A stretch of DNA of 64,000 nucleotides from Meloidogyne chitwoodi (GCA_015183035.1 JACZZP010000008.1:1984001-2048000); one strand, 5' to 3'; numbered from the stretch's first letter, positions 11,958 through 26,900 are shown. Translations and numbers: made by a program. Notes: a model not told the origin generated them from the sequence alone.

Positions 11958-13475
11958 TTAAAAAATAACACCCAATTCTCTTAATTGTCTTCGTTCTTGT
12001 TCTAATCTGCGCTTATTTGCTTCTAACATTCCAAATTGTTCTTCTGATAGCATTAAACGTAAATGTTCTGGTACTAATTCTTCTTTATTATTTTCTTTTA
12101 TTTCCTCTTCTTTCCAATCATTTTCTTTTATTTCTGAATTTAAAAAATCAGAATTTGTATTTTCTAATTTTTCTTCATCCATCATTTTGCCATTTTTTGG
12201 TAATTGTTTAAAATCAGAATTTTCATTGTTTTTTGTATCAGAATTTACATTTATTGTAGAAGTTACAGCAGAATTGGATATCTTTAAAATTCAGAATTTT
12301 GTTAAAAATACAAAAATCAGAATTTGTTAAAAATACAAAAATCAGAATTTTGTTAAAAATACAAAAATCAGAATTTTGTTAAAAAAAATATAAAAATCAG
12401 AATTTTGTTAAAAAAATACAAAAATCAGAATTTTGTTAAAAAATACAAAAATCAGAATTTTGTTAAAAAAATACAAAAATCAGAAGTTGTATTTTTTATT
12501 TTTCTCACCTCACTCATAAACACTTTTCCATTAATTTCAGAATTATTTAATTTATCATTATCTACTTTTTTCTGTTTTCCATCTTCTTCCTTTTTCTCTT
12601 CCTTTTCTATACTATTTATTTTATTATTTCCAATATTTATTTGTCTACATTTTTCAGATAAATTTTTATCTTTTATTATTGTAGGAATTATTCTTTTTTT
12701 ATTATATTCTTCTGCTGTTCCATAAATTTCTTCTTCTCTTGGAGACATTGTTTTAGGAGACATTTCAACAATTTTTGGTGTTTTTTGATTAGTATTAATT
12801 TCATTCATTTCAATAATTATTTGTTTTTGTGATTTTTCAATTTTATTATTATTATTTTCTGATTTTTTTGAAGGAATTTCTTCAATATTATTATTATTAC
12901 AATCATTTTCTTCTGCTTCATTTAATGTCTTTTGTTGCTTCTTTCGCCTATTATTGTATTTTCCTTCTGCTTCAGGAAAGAGTAATTTATCTGCTAAAAC
13001 ACTTTTTTAATTTTTTAAATCAGAATATTTGTATTTTTATAATTTTGTCAGCTGTTCTATATTTTTCAAAAAATACAAAAACCAGAATTTGTATTTTCAA
13101 TTAATAAAAGTAGTAATATTTTGTATTTCTTCATAAAATGTGTATAAATCAGAATATTTGTGTTTTTTATAAATCAGAAATTGTATTTTACTACTTTATC
13201 TTTTAAATCAGAATATTTGTATTTTTCAGAATCAGAATTTGTTGTAATTAATAAATATTAATTTTTGTATTTTCTTACAATTTCTGATTATTTTACAAAA
13301 AAAAACATTTTTCTGATTTAAACAAATATCTCCTACCAAATTGATGATTTCTAACTAAATACCATACTGCTAACGCAAAACCAGTGCATAACAAAAGTGT
13401 TCCAAAAATTGCACCAAAAATTGCTATTGTTAAACGAGAGGGATCTATACAAACATTATTATTATTTGTGGACAT
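11958..13475 (-). CDS. Single-pass membrane protein with low-complexity tail, unknown
   Basis: Not recognised. Exon 1 (13475 to about 13335) encodes MSTNNNNVCIDPSRL followed by one strong membrane helix (IAIFGAIFGTLLLCTGFALAVWYLV) and RNHQF. Exon 2 (about 13000-12510) continues ADKLLFPEAEGKYNNRRKKQ in matching phase, then a long Asn/Lys/Glu-rich tail with a possible SPKTMSPREE phosphosite region. Exon 3 (about 12280-11958) ends with a charged helix, PEHLRLMLSEEQFGML then EANKRRLEQERRQLRELG. A short extracellular N terminus, one helix and a cytosolic coiled tail is the simplest topology. The intron between exons 2 and 3 holds the AATCAGAAT tandem array, and the same word appears inside exon 3, where it encodes NSD. 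The exon chain is consistent, but no homologue family is assigned. Confidence 0.65.
12290..12487. repeat. Intronic tandem array, AAAATCAGAATTTTGTTAAAAA
   Basis: About eight imperfect copies of a 25-31 base unit, TACAAAAATCAGAATTTTGT plus a variable A run, fill the second intron of the membrane-protein gene. Copies differ mainly in the length of the A run. Confidence 0.85.
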
Positions 13476-15435
13476 TTAAATTTTACTAAAAAAAATATTT
13501 TTTAATTTTTATTAATTTTTAAAAAATATTAAAATGAAATAAATATTTTTGTAAGAGGACATTTTCAAAAATAAAAATTAAGATTTAAATAAAAGATTTA
13601 ATTTTCTCTTTATTTTTAGATAAAGATGACATGTAGCGATTTTAATAAAAAAAATTTCTTTTTGTATTTTCTTACCGCCCAAATATACTACTATTTGTAT
13701 TTTCTTTAATTTTGTATTTTTCTGACCGTTACAAAAGTACAAAATTAAAAACATATTATTTTTATTTATTTATTAAAATAGTATGTCAAGGTTAAAATTT
13801 TCTTTCTTTAATTTTATTTGATTGAAAATTTTTTTCTTCCTTTTTGGGGGGAATAATCATAATTTTGAATTTTTAAAAATATTTATAAAATTAATTTAAA
13901 TAACTAAATAATTATTTTAACTAAAAAAATATTTAAATATTTATTTAAAAATATTTATAAAATAAAAATAGGAAAAAATGGAGAAAATAAATACTTCTCT
14001 TCTCTCAGTCAGAGGATGATTAGATTAGTAGATATAAATAAATAAATAAATAAATTTATAATATACATATTAACTAAAAATAGAGAACGACGGAAATGTC
14101 CAAAATAAATAAACAAATAATATATATATTTTGGTTTATTTGGATTAAACCAGTTTTTCCAAAACAGAATTATTATTATTGTTTTTGTGTTTTCTTTCAC
14201 TATAGTAGTAATAGTTTGTATTTTTAAAAATCAGAATTTGTATTTTTAAAAATCAGAATTTGTATTTTATTTAATTTCTGTAATTCAGAACAATGTATGT
14301 TAAAAGAAAACACAAAAATCAGAACATGAAAAAAAATTTGTATTTTTTAATAAATCAGAATTTATAATTAAAAATTGTATTTTTTAAAATCAGAATTTGT
14401 ATTTTGTTTATAATTTTTATATCAGAACATAGTTAAAAAAATTTTTTATTTATGAATTTGTTAAGTAATTAAAAAATTAGCTAAATAGTATGTTGTTAGG
14501 TCAAGTGGATTAAAGCGCAGGCATAAGCCTTCGGGGGGCTGTGGGTTCGAATCCGTCGGGGGGACAATTGTTCCTTTTTATCAAATTAGGACATTTAAAG
14601 CAAAATTTACATTTTTACAAATAAAAATAATTAAAAATAAATTTTATTGAGTGTTAAAAAATAAATAAAATAACGTTTATAACTATAAAGTCTGCGCGAT
14701 TACTACTAAATTATTTTTACAATTTTTGTGTGTAAAAATTAAAAAAAAAACAACAGAAAAAGGAGAAGAATTTGTTATTATTGAAAAGAGAAACAGTTAA
14801 AAAAAATTTTCTTCTTTTACATTCTCTTCTTAATTATTCTGTGCCTTCTAGTTTAGAGGCTCTTCACCACAAAATTCTTTTTTCTTTTAAATTGATCATC
14901 TCTTTTTGCTTCAATTCTCTCCCTCTCAAATCGTTAATTTTGTGGTTTTCTTCTTTTAAATTAAATCGGTTTTCTTCTTTTGTAAGAAAATCTCCTTAAT
15001 TTTTCAGCTGCTCTTTTTTTAAACTAAAAAACTTGTCAAAAAAGAAAAGAAAACGGACATTCAAAATTAAAAAAGCAATTTCTTTTACAAGGTCAATGAC
15101 ACGAATTTTGAACGTTGGAGAAGAGTTTTATTTAAATTAGGCTTATTTGTAAAAATATAATAAGTAAAGGTAAACAAAAATAAAGGAATAGAATACAAAA
15201 CTAACATAAGAATAATCAGAATTTCTTAGGTTTAGAATCTACAAGAGAAGGATTTATTTGTTTTTAGCGTTAAAAGAATGTTTAAACTAATTTTTAAGAT
15301 TTTAATTTATTAATATTTAGCACTGAAATGTCCAGTTTACCCTAGGCACTCTATTTTTGCGTTGAAACGGACTGAACACAATGATTACTATAAAAGCTTG
15401 ATTTTTTCTTCACTCATTCTCTCTCCTCCAATTGC
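13476..15435. other. Gene-poor spacer with word repeats
   Basis: About 2 kb between divergent genes. It contains scattered AATCAGAATTTGTATTTT words (14215-14420), a run of AAAT units near 14035, and one tRNA-like sequence. Open frames such as 14772-14999 are low-complexity and lack gene context. Confidence 0.5.
14490..14565 (+). pseudogene. tRNA-like sequence (Leu-like type II remnant)
   Basis: TAGGTCAAGTGGATTAAAGCG resembles the A box and D arm of a tRNA-Leu/Ser type, and GTGGGTTCGAATCC is a good B box. Between them AGGCATAAGCCT folds into a hairpin too small for an anticodon arm. The acceptor halves pair only partly (mostly wobbles), so it is probably not functional. Confidence 0.45.
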
Positions 15436-16029
15436 ATGAATATTAAAGTTAATCTTCTTCAAATTATCATGCTCGCTGTTTCTGTGTTTTATGTATCTTT
15501 ATTGTTTAATTCATTTGGAATGTAAGTCGATTTATTGTTTCCCAAGTTTTTGCTGTTTTTTAGCCTTTCATCTTCTCAAGTCAAAAGTATTTCAAATTAC
15601 AGTGAGGAAAACAACAATAGCAGCGTCAAGAATGTCATCTTTACAACAGAACTATCAAATACTTTGAACAGCAGCATTGAGAGTACTACAACAACAGAGG
15701 AGGAAGGTTAGTCGAATTTTATTAGATTGAAACTTTGAGATGGGGACCATTTTAAAGTTGAATTCTTGTTTTGTAGTTTATCTTTCAATCTGTGGATGGG
15801 ATTAGAGGATAGTGTAAACTTTTCTTTTTAAGTCACAACGATAACCACAACAGTTGAAGAAGAGAAGACTGAAACAATTCATAAAGTACTTCAAAAAAAG
15901 GAAAAAACAACAAGTACAGAAGATCCATGGGACAAAGGAGTAACACTTTCATCACCAAAAGAAGGGATTGCAACAAGCACTGTTGTATTGGCTGCACTTT
16001 GTATAGCGTTAGTTTTTTTAATCTTTTGA
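15436..16029 (+). CDS. Small Ser/Thr-rich, probably GPI-anchored surface protein
   Basis: Not assigned to a family. Three exons join in phase (15436-15520, about 15564-15706, 15831-16029). The start MNIKVNLLQIIMLAVSVFYV is a signal-peptide-like leader. The body is rich in Ser, Thr and Glu with several N-glycosylation sequons (NYS, NNSS, NSS) and runs such as STTTTEEE and TTITTTVEEE. The chain ends in a short hydrophobic stretch STVVLAALCIALVFLIF with no cytosolic residues after it, which is the layout of a GPI-attachment signal. Length is about 140 residues. A mucin-like surface coat role is inference; a tail-anchored or type I membrane protein is the alternative. Confidence 0.7.
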
Positions 16030-16570
16030 AAATTTAAAGAATTAGGGAGGATTTCAGAAAGGACAACTAGAAATTTGTTGTTAACTATTTTTCTTTTAGA
16101 CTTTTGGTCTCGATCTGCAATGTTTATTGTTATGGGAAGACTCGCGGTTACACTTGAACATGTTCGTCTTGAGGAAAATTGGCTTGTGCAATTATTTAAT
16201 CGTTTGATTTGTACTATTTATGTTTTTTCAAAAAATAATTTTTAATAAATGTAATTAAAATTAAATTTTTATACTTTTTTAATTAAAGTTATTAATTACC
16301 ATTACTTTTATTTTTATAATATAGTGTTAGAAGTTTCAGCTAAGAAACTTAACAAAAAAACTTGATTTTTTCATTTTTTTAAATATTCGGTGTGAGGACA
16401 TAAAGACGGGAAATCTAAAAACGGAGACTCTGTTGATGAATTTAATGACTCTAGTCACCCTTTTACCATTTAGGTCTACGAAATAATCTTTTTCATTTTT
16501 TGTTTGTCATCTTATGCTTTTATAATTGATTTTATAAGTATATTTTTAGCAAAATAAAAATTTAAAAATA
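16030..16570. other. Upstream region of CCT5
   Basis: AT-rich 540-bp gap. A 3' splice site TATATTTTTAG at 16549, 21 bases before the CCT5 start, could be a spliced-leader acceptor. Nothing else was recognised. Confidence 0.35.
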
Positions 16571-19135
16571 ATGGCTGCAGCAGGTCAATTACTTTTTGAT
16601 GAAACTGGACAACCTTTTATTTTAATTCGTGAACAAGAACAACAAAAACGTTTGACTGGTATTGAGGCTTTAAAGGTTTTTTTTAAAGTTTTGTATTAAT
16701 TTTTAATTTATTTATTTTAGAGTCATATTTTGGCAGCTAAACAAGTAGCTCATACATTAAGAACTTCATTAGGTCCTCGTGGACTTGATAAAATGTTGGT
16801 AAGTCCAGATGGAGAAGTGACAATCACAAATGATGGGGCAACGATTATGAAGGTTTTTTGACTTTAATTTTCTTTTAAATATATTTTAAAGAATATGGAT
16901 GTTGAACATCATGTTGCTAAATTAATGGTAGAACTGTCACAATCACAAGATGATGAAATTGGCGATGGAACAACTGGTGTAGTTGGTATATAATTTAATT
17001 TTTCTAATTAATTTTGAGCTTAATTTTTAATTTAAAGTTTTGGCCGGTGCTTTAATGGAACAGGCAGAATCTCTTCTGGATAAAGGCATTCATCAAACAA
17101 AGATAGCTGATGGCTTTGAAATGGCCTGTAAAAAAGCCTTGGAAGTTTTGGATTCAATTGCTGAAAAATTTCCAATTGATAATAGAGAAGCATTAATTAG
17201 ATGTGCAATGACTTCGCTTGGTTCTAAAATGTAAACTATTTTTCATTTTTGATTTAATCTTTATCTTTTTATCAATTTTTAGAGTAAGTAAATGTTTATA
17301 TCAATTAGCTTCAATTGCTGTTGATGCTGTTTTGGCAGTTGCTGATTTAGAACAAAGAGATGTTAACTTTGAATTAATCAAAATTGTTGGAAAAGAGGGT
17401 GGTCAACTTGAAGATACTGCTTTAATTAAGGGTGTTGTCATCGATAAAACTATGGTTTATTTTTTTAAATTTTTGTTTATTATATATTTTAATAATAAAT
17501 CAAATTTTGTATTCGTTACCGTGGTAAAGTGGTTAACACGATAGATTTTCGCTTAGGAGTGGTCTGGGTTCGATGCTGATGCAGTTTTTTCTTAAATAAT
17601 TTTAAAAATTTAATTTAATATTTTATATTAATAAAAGAATTATTTTTTAGAGTCATCCACAAATGCCTCGACGTTTAGAAAATGCAAAAATTGCCATTCT
17701 TACGTGCCCATTTGAGCCACCAAAGCCAAAAACTAAGGTTTTAAATTTTAATCAAAAATAATATTTACTAATAATTCGTTATTTTAGCACAAATTGGATA
17801 TTACTTCAACTGATGATTATAAACAATTGCAAAAATATGAGAAGGATACTTTTGAAAAAATGATACAAGATGTTAATTTTTTTTAATTTTTTCATTAAAA
17901 ATTAATTTTTTAGGTTAAAGCAAGCGGAGCAACTTTAGCACTTTGCCAGTGGGGATTTGATGATGAAGCTAATCATTTACTTTTACATAATGATTTACCT
18001 GCAGTTCGTTGGGTTGGTGGCCCTGAAATTGAGGTTTTCTTTTTTAAAGTTTAGTATTTTAATTAAAATTTAAGTTAATTGCCATTGCAACAAATGGACG
18101 TATTGTCCCTCGTTTTGCTGAACTTACACCAGAAAAGTTGGGTTCTGCAGGTATTGTTCATGAATTGACATTTGGAACAGACAACGAACATATGTTATGT
18201 ATTGAAAATTGTCCTAATAGACGTGCTGTAACGGTTAATTTTTTTTATTTTTTTTTGCTAATTTTCATAACTTTTTTCCACGTAAACTTTAAAAAAAATT
18301 ATACAAAAAATTATTTTTTTTTTAGGTTTTAATTAGAGGAGGCAATAAAATGGTTATTGAGGAAGCTAAACGTTCTCTGCATGATGCTTTTTGTGTTGTT
18401 CGTAATTTAATTCGAGATGATAAAATTGTTTATGGCGGAGGTTCTGCTGAATTGGCTTGTTCTATTGCTGTTGCCCAAGAGGCTGATAAAGTATTTTTTT
18501 AATTTTTAAAATTATTTTATTTATTTTTCTTTAGGTTGAAGGAATTGAACAATATGCATTTCAAGCATTTGCTGATGCATTAGAATGCATTCCAGCAGCT
18601 TTAGCCGAAAATTCAGGTTTGCCTCCAATCGAAACTTTGACAGAATTGAAAGCTCGTCAAATTAAAACTATTTTATCTGATGAATCTTTAAATACATCTA
18701 ATGAAGATAAAGAATGTAATAATAATAAGTTGGCTTACTTTTTGGGTGTTGATTGTCTTCAAAAGGGAACTAATGATATGAAAGAACAAGGAGTTATAGA
18801 AACTTTACTTTCTAAAAAAGAACAGCTTTCTTTGGCTACTCAGGTTTTATTTTTAAATTTAATTATATTTTGAGAGTGGTCTAGGCAAGACCCTTTGTAT
18901 TTTTTGCAAATTTTGGGTGACTGACTTCTGCCTCCTTTCGAAGACTGGGATTATCCTTTAAATATGAAATATTTCTTTGAAAATTTTTTTCTTTTAACCT
19001 TTAACTTAAATATTCTAAAATTAATCATAAATATAAATTTTTAAGGTTGTTCGTATGATTCTAAAAATTGATGATGTTCGAGTGCCTGAAGATGAAGGAG
19101 CAATGTATGGAGGAATGGGTGGAGGTTACCAATAA
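16571..19135 (+). CDS. cct-5: T-complex protein 1 subunit epsilon (CCT5)
   Basis: One of eight subunits of the cytosolic chaperonin ring that folds actin and tubulin using ATP. The sequence is recognisable end to end: [60 protein letters not shown], the ATP-site motif [58 protein letters not shown], and the C-terminal ATPase motif [14 protein letters not shown]. The tail is [30 protein letters not shown] is the epsilon-specific N terminus. About ten exons give some 540 residues, the usual length. A possible spliced-leader acceptor precedes the start. The alcohol dehydrogenase gene begins 237 bp downstream on the same strand. One intron carries a tRNA-like sequence. Confidence 0.96.
17515..17585 (+). 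pseudogene. tRNA-like sequence in a cct-5 intron
   Basis: GTTACCGTGGTAAAGTGGTT has the layout of a tRNA 5' half with A box, and TCTGGGTTCGATGC is a B box, followed by a T run. The 3' acceptor half does not complement GTTACCG, and the T stem has only two or three pairs. Confidence 0.45.
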
Positions 19136-19372
19136 ATTAAGAAAATAAAAGTTTAAAGTAAATAGAATGAAATTGTTAAATGTTTTTTTGACATTAATTA
19201 TTTTTCCTGAATTATTTTGCATTCTGTTGAATTTTAAAAGTGCTTCGTTCTCATTTTTGACAGGAATAAATCTCGTTTAATTTTTTAAATTTATTTTTTA
19301 TTTGTTAATATACTTGGAAAATATTTTTGTGATTAATGTAATTTATATTTATAATTTTTTTAATATTTTTCA

Positions 19373-21469
<2,097 letters not shown>

Positions 21470-21667
21470 GAAAATTTATTAAAAAAAATTTATTTTGACA
21501 TTTTTGTAGGTCTAAAAAATATATTAATTCACTTAATTATTTTTTTAATTAAATAAATTTATATACAAATTAAAAAACTATCGGGAAACCAAGCCAAATA
21601 AAATATATAACATTAATTATTATTATAAAAAAGAATTTTTAGGAAAATATAAAATTAAAAAAGAGTT

Positions 21668-21740
21668 TTCCACCAAACGGGTTCGAACCCACAACATTCC
21701 CACACACAATCGGAAGCTCTACCAACTTAGCCAACGGGAC
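21668..21740 (-). pseudogene. tRNA-like sequence
   Basis: On the minus strand GTCCCGTTGGCTAAGTTGGT begins a tRNA-like unit with an intact A box; TGGGTTCGAACCC is a strong B box. The 3' acceptor half does not complement GTCCCGT. It lies in the convergent gap 21470-22037, which is otherwise featureless and AT-rich. Confidence 0.45.
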
Positions 21741-22037
21741 ACAGTTGTTCGTTTTTCTTTTATTTGCTTAAATTTTCACATAAGATGGATAAATTTAATA
21801 TATTCCAACTTATTGATATGTTTTCTGAAATACAATTTTCTGGAAAATTCAAATTTTTTTGAAAAAATATTATAATATTTAAATAATATATAATAAAATG
21901 ACTAGATTAAAATTAATGTGAAGTAATATATATAATTAATTAATTTTAAGTAATTTTTAAAAAATAAAGAAGAGAAAAGTAAATTTTTAACAAAAATATT
22001 AAAAAATTGGGGTAATTTATTAATAAATTTATTTATT

Positions 22038-22978
22038 TTAACCATTATTATTATTATTGCCAACAGTATTAGTTAAACCTCCATCTGTGCCAGTAACTGG
22101 ATAACATAAATTACCAGCTCCACATTGAAAACCATTTGGGCATTCCTTTTTAATTAATTAATTTTAAAAAATGTCAAAAATTACCTGATTTGGACCGCAA
22201 GGTCCCAGTACTGATCCAGATCCTAAAGAGCAACAAAAATTATTTGTATTGCAAGCATATCCAGGTGGACATAAATTATTTACGCAGGGACCTAAAATTT
22301 AATTTTATTAGAAATTTAAAAATAAATGTGACCTGGTGATGTTCCAGATGGACACCGACAACAAAAATTACGTGAATTACAAAAATAGCCTTGACCACAT
22401 AGTCCATTTAGACAGGCAGCTACAGCTGGGTCACCATCACAGGCAGCTTTAAATGTTTTTTTTAATTAATTAAATTTTAATATTTTTTTTAAAGTTTTGT
22501 AAATTATTATTTAACCTTTATTTACTTTTTTTAATTCAATTTTATTTTTTAAATAATAAAACTGACTGCTCAAACTGGTCTGTGCTGGCTGAGCTGGGCA
22601 ACAACATCCTAGCACACAAACTGTGGCTAATTGATAACGCTGACATTGTTGAGAACTTACACCTTTAAATGAGTTAAAATTAAATTTTAAATTAATTTAA
22701 TTTTAAATTTTAATTTTACAAGGTGAAAAACATCCATTTGGACATCCCCATTGTCTTTTTAAACGACCACCATTATTTGTTTTTGCCTTTAAATCAATTT
22801 CAGGTGAATCAGGGCTTTCTGGATCATCTTGAGTATTTACTAGATTATTATTAGTTATTATTAATGTAAAAAGTCCAATTATTATTATTAATAATAAATT
22901 TCTTTTTGTTAATAAAATTGTAGGTAATAATATCCTAAGAATTATTTTAGTAGTTGAAAATGCTTGTGTTGATTGCAT
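22038..22978 (-). CDS. Secreted/membrane Cys-rich protein with EB/WR1-like repeats
   Basis: Five exons. The N terminus MQSTQAFSTTKIILRILL continues into a hydrophobic stretch (LLLIIIIGLFTLIITNN) that acts as leader or signal anchor. A dibasic site RLKRQ follows, after which every segment is Cys-rich. The repeats have the form CLNGLCGQGYFCNSRNFCCR, CVNNLCPPGYACNTNNFCC and CPNGFQCGAGNLCY, i.e. C-x-N-x-L-C-x-x-G-Y-x-C-N-x-x-N-F-C-C. This is how EB-type or worm-specific WR1-type modules read. The protein ends in an Asn run (VGNNNNNG). A clear paralogue with the same module order and a RIKRQ site lies at 50.4-52.4 kb on the other strand. Function is unknown; a processed extracellular or cuticular factor is inference. 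Confidence 0.78.
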
Positions 22979-23949
22979 TTTTTTAAATTAGGCTGTAGAA
23001 AAATAAAAATAAATTTTAATTATTTTATTTTATTTTAGAAAAGAGGTTAATTTACTTCTTTTACTAAAACAATTTATTTTATATATGTTTTTTAAATAAA
23101 TTATTCATTACGTCTGTAGTGTAGTGGCTAACACCCTTGACTATAATTTAAAGGTTGGCCAGGGTTCGATTCTTGGCGGCTACTAATGTCTTTTAAATTG
23201 ATTAAAATAATTTTTAAAATTTTTTAGGATCATTAAAAATAAAAAACAATATTTTCAAAATTAATAAATACGTTTTTTAATTAAAAAAAACTTTATTAAT
23301 AAAAAATGAAGCAACAAATTTATAAAAAAAGAACGACTGACCGTGCTTCTTCAAGTTGTCTTTTCTTTTCAATTTCTTGGCTTTAGCAAAAAAGATGAAA
23401 TGACCACAAAAATTCATTTGCTTCTAGAGGCCTTTTCGCGCTCTTTAATTAAAAAAGAAGAGAAAAAACAAATGTAGAGGAAATCAATTTTAAATCGAGT
23501 TTTTGAGTTACTGGACATATTTAATCAAAAGAATTCTTCAACTTCCCTTCTTTTTTTTTCGTCCATAGCTAATATATAGAGGGACACTTGGCCATTTAAT
23601 TTCTTTTTTTTGTTTCATTCGCACTAAATATTTTTTATATTTTTTAGTAAAAGTAGCCATTCTATGACCAGTCAGTTGAATGAAGTGAGAAGGAAGATTA
23701 AATAAAATAAATGAATAAATCACGAAAAATATATTTGCACTACGTTTTTTTGATTTTTCTGAATTTTATAAATTTTAAAAAATCAATATATCGATTTTAT
23801 TGATTTTTTCCAAAAATTCCAATTTTTTTAATTGTTTATCTTTTTAAATGTCCAATTTAATTAAGGAAAATATCAAAAATACATTAATTTGAATTTCTTA
23901 ATTATATATCACAGGGAATACAAATAAATAAATAATTTAAAATTAATTT
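22979..23949. other. Spacer upstream of Cys-rich gene
   Basis: AT-rich, with one tRNA-like sequence. An open frame at 23538-23723 (minus) has no recognisable features. No supported gene. Confidence 0.35.
23110..23183 (+). pseudogene. tRNA-like sequence
   Basis: A box TAGTGTAGTGGCTAACAC, a short stem CCTT/AAGG where the anticodon arm should be but with an eleven-base loop, and B box GGGTTCGATTC. The T stem keeps G-C plus wobble pairs, and the acceptor halves pair poorly. Confidence 0.5.
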
Positions 23950-26900
23950 TTATTTTTTAATTTGTTGTAAAACATCATTTATTGAGTCATCAGGAAATGA
24001 TTGACAATTTGGTAATGCACGAATATTTTCCATATAATAAGCAAAATCTTGTCCAGCCATTCTTTAAAATAAAATTAAAAAAAATTAAATTAATTAAAAT
24101 TACCCATAAGAAATAGAGTCATTAATTGTAACACCTCTAGAATGAACATTTTGTTTAAAATAAAGTTTTAAGTTTTCATGTATTAAATGAAGCATTTCCT
24201 TAAAATTAAAACATTTATTTTTTAATTAATTAAACAAAACTGTTGTTAATTCAGGAGGCATTATAGCAGAATAACTACTGTAGAATTTTCCAATTTGCAT
24301 TACTATTTGTTGAAATTGTGGAGTTGGTGATTTTCCTTCAGGTTTCCACTAAATATTTAATTTATTTCTTAAGTTTGTAGTAAGTTTTGAGTTTGTAATT
24401 TAATTCAAGTTTATTTAAATAAATAAAAACAAGTTGAAGTTTTATAAATTTGAATTCACAAACTTAAATAAATAAACTTGTTTCAAGTTTGTAAACTTAT
24501 AATCACAAACTTAAATTTACCAACTTTAGTATATAAATTTAATTCAAGTTTATTTATTTAAATAAACTTGTTTCAAGTTTGTAAACTTAAAACATATAAA
24601 ACAAATATCTCTACCTCTTCCAATGAAATAAGCAATTCTCTATCCATCATTCCAAGCAATTTAGCCTTTATTTCACTAATATGATCAACATAATCACGTG
24701 CAGTAGAATCAAAATGTCTTAATGATGTTTGTCTTTCTACTGGTAAATGTTCAGAAAATGCTTGTTTTAATGAAGGAATAAATTGTAAAATAAGTTGGAG
24801 TGAACGTGATGATAATGCTTTTTTTAAATAAAAATAAATTAATTAATTTTTGAATCAAATAAACTAACCCAAATGTTTAACATTAATTGTTTTTAACCCA
24901 ACTAATTGTCTAGCACCAGCACCCAAAATTAATTGACAAGTACGACTATTAAATAATTTTAAACATTGCACAACATCCATAATTAATTCCATTGCAAAAG
25001 TTGGAAATAAATTTAAAATATCATTATAACAAGCTAATATATTTACTAATAATAATACACTTCTTAAAATATTAATAAAAATAAAAAACAAATAATAATA
25101 ATTATTTACCCAATAACAATATAATTTTCTTCTTTTAATTGTAAAAATTCCTTTAAGCATTGTTCATCATTTTTAATTTCTTCTTTATTAATAATAGTAG
25201 TAAGAAATCCATTAGAAACAAAACAATTAACCATTAATTGTATATTATAATTTACATTAGCTGCTTTCCATGGTTCTGCATCAATTGTTGAACTTTAAAG
25301 AAATATTTAAGTTTACAAACTTAAAATTGAGATAAATAAAACTGTTTCAAGTTTATTTAAAAATAAATAAACTTGCTTCGTTTATTTAAAAATAAATAAA
25401 CTTGTCTCAAGCAGTGCTTGGAAGCTCGTACCAAAATTCGTACTCGTACTCGTCTCGTACTCGTACTACGAGGACAAGTACGAGTACGATGGAAAAAAAA
25501 CTCGTACTACGAGGACAAGTACGAGTACGAGGGAAAAAAATACTCGTACTACGAGGTACGAGTACGAGTACGAGCAAAATCAAAATTTCCAAGCACTGGT
25601 CTCAAGTAAATAAACTTGTCTCAAGTTTATTTAAAAATAAATAAACTTGTCTCAAGTTTATTTAAAAATAAATAAACCTGTTTCAAGTTTATTTAAAAAT
25701 AAATAAACTTGTTTCAAGTTTAAAGTTTTTTCTTCTCACCTTAATTCACGTTGGCGTGCTTCAGTAAATTTAGAAAGGAACTTATTAGTCTAAAAAAAAA
25801 TTAAATAAATTAAAAATTAACAATTTTGTTACAATTTGTTGAATAATTGTTTGACAAGGTGAGCGTTGTTGTTGTTGACTTGAATATTCATTTAATTGTT
25901 TACATTTTTGTCTAAATTTTTCAATTGCTTCACATGTTTTATAAAATTCTAAAGGAGAACATTTTTCTAATACTTGATCCTTTAATTTTAATTTAAATTA
26001 ATTTAAATTAAATTTAAAAATTAACTTTAAATCTAGATTGTATTCTTTTAGAAATTCTTTCTTCACATAAATAAATAGAATTTCCAATTAATTGAATAAT
26101 AGCACTATTTAATTGATTTATATTATGACAAGGTAAAGATAAAAGAGAATAATTAGCAATTGGTAATTGTTTATCTTTTTCTTTTTCTTTTAAATTTAAA
26201 AAAAAATATAAATTAAATAATTTAAATTAACAAAAAATTAAAAAAAAACCTGTTAAAATTTGTATAGAATTATTTAAAGGTGAAGGAGTTGAAGTACCCG
26301 ATGTTTGATTTGATTTATTATTATTAATTGAATTATTACTTTTATTATTATTTGATTCTTCTAATAGAACAGTCTGTTCTGAACATTTAATTATTAATTG
26401 TTGAATTAACTTAAATATTAAATAATTTAAAAATTAAAAAAGAAAACCTTAATTTTATTACATAACAAAATTAAACAATTAATTACAGCCAAAAGTGTAT
26501 TAGACCATTCCTCATCAGTTAATTTACAAATATATTCTGATAATATAATTGGATTATATCCAATTATATCAGAATTTAAATAAATTAAAATTTGAGATTT
26601 TATTACCTTTTTTTAAATTAAATAAATTTTATTAATTTAATAAAACCTGCTTTACAGAATTTTTAATTGTGGCAGTTATTTCTTCTCGTAAAATTGCCAA
26701 AAAGCGAAATTCATGACATCGAGTTAAAGAATAAACGATTGGATAAAGATGAGACATCTTAATAAATTTAAATAAAATTTAATCTTCTTAAAAATGAAAT
26801 AATTAATTCTAATAATTCTATCAAAATAATCTGTGTGACTCTAATAAATATTAAAAAATAAAAAACCTCTTCTTCTTCATCATCATTTTTATTAAAAATT

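Noticed and set aside
12017..13104. Plus-strand frames rich in Phe/Leu/Tyr
   Set aside because: They are the antisense of the membrane protein's Asn/Lys/Glu-rich exons.
23538..23723. 61-codon minus-strand frame with basic C terminus
   Set aside because: No leader, domain or exon neighbours; length is expected by chance.
25402..25644. Overlapping open frames on both strands (RTRTRLVLVLRG, VLVLVPRST)
   Set aside because: They are produced by the CTCGTACT satellite inside the hAT-type element; all frames stay open because the unit lacks stops.
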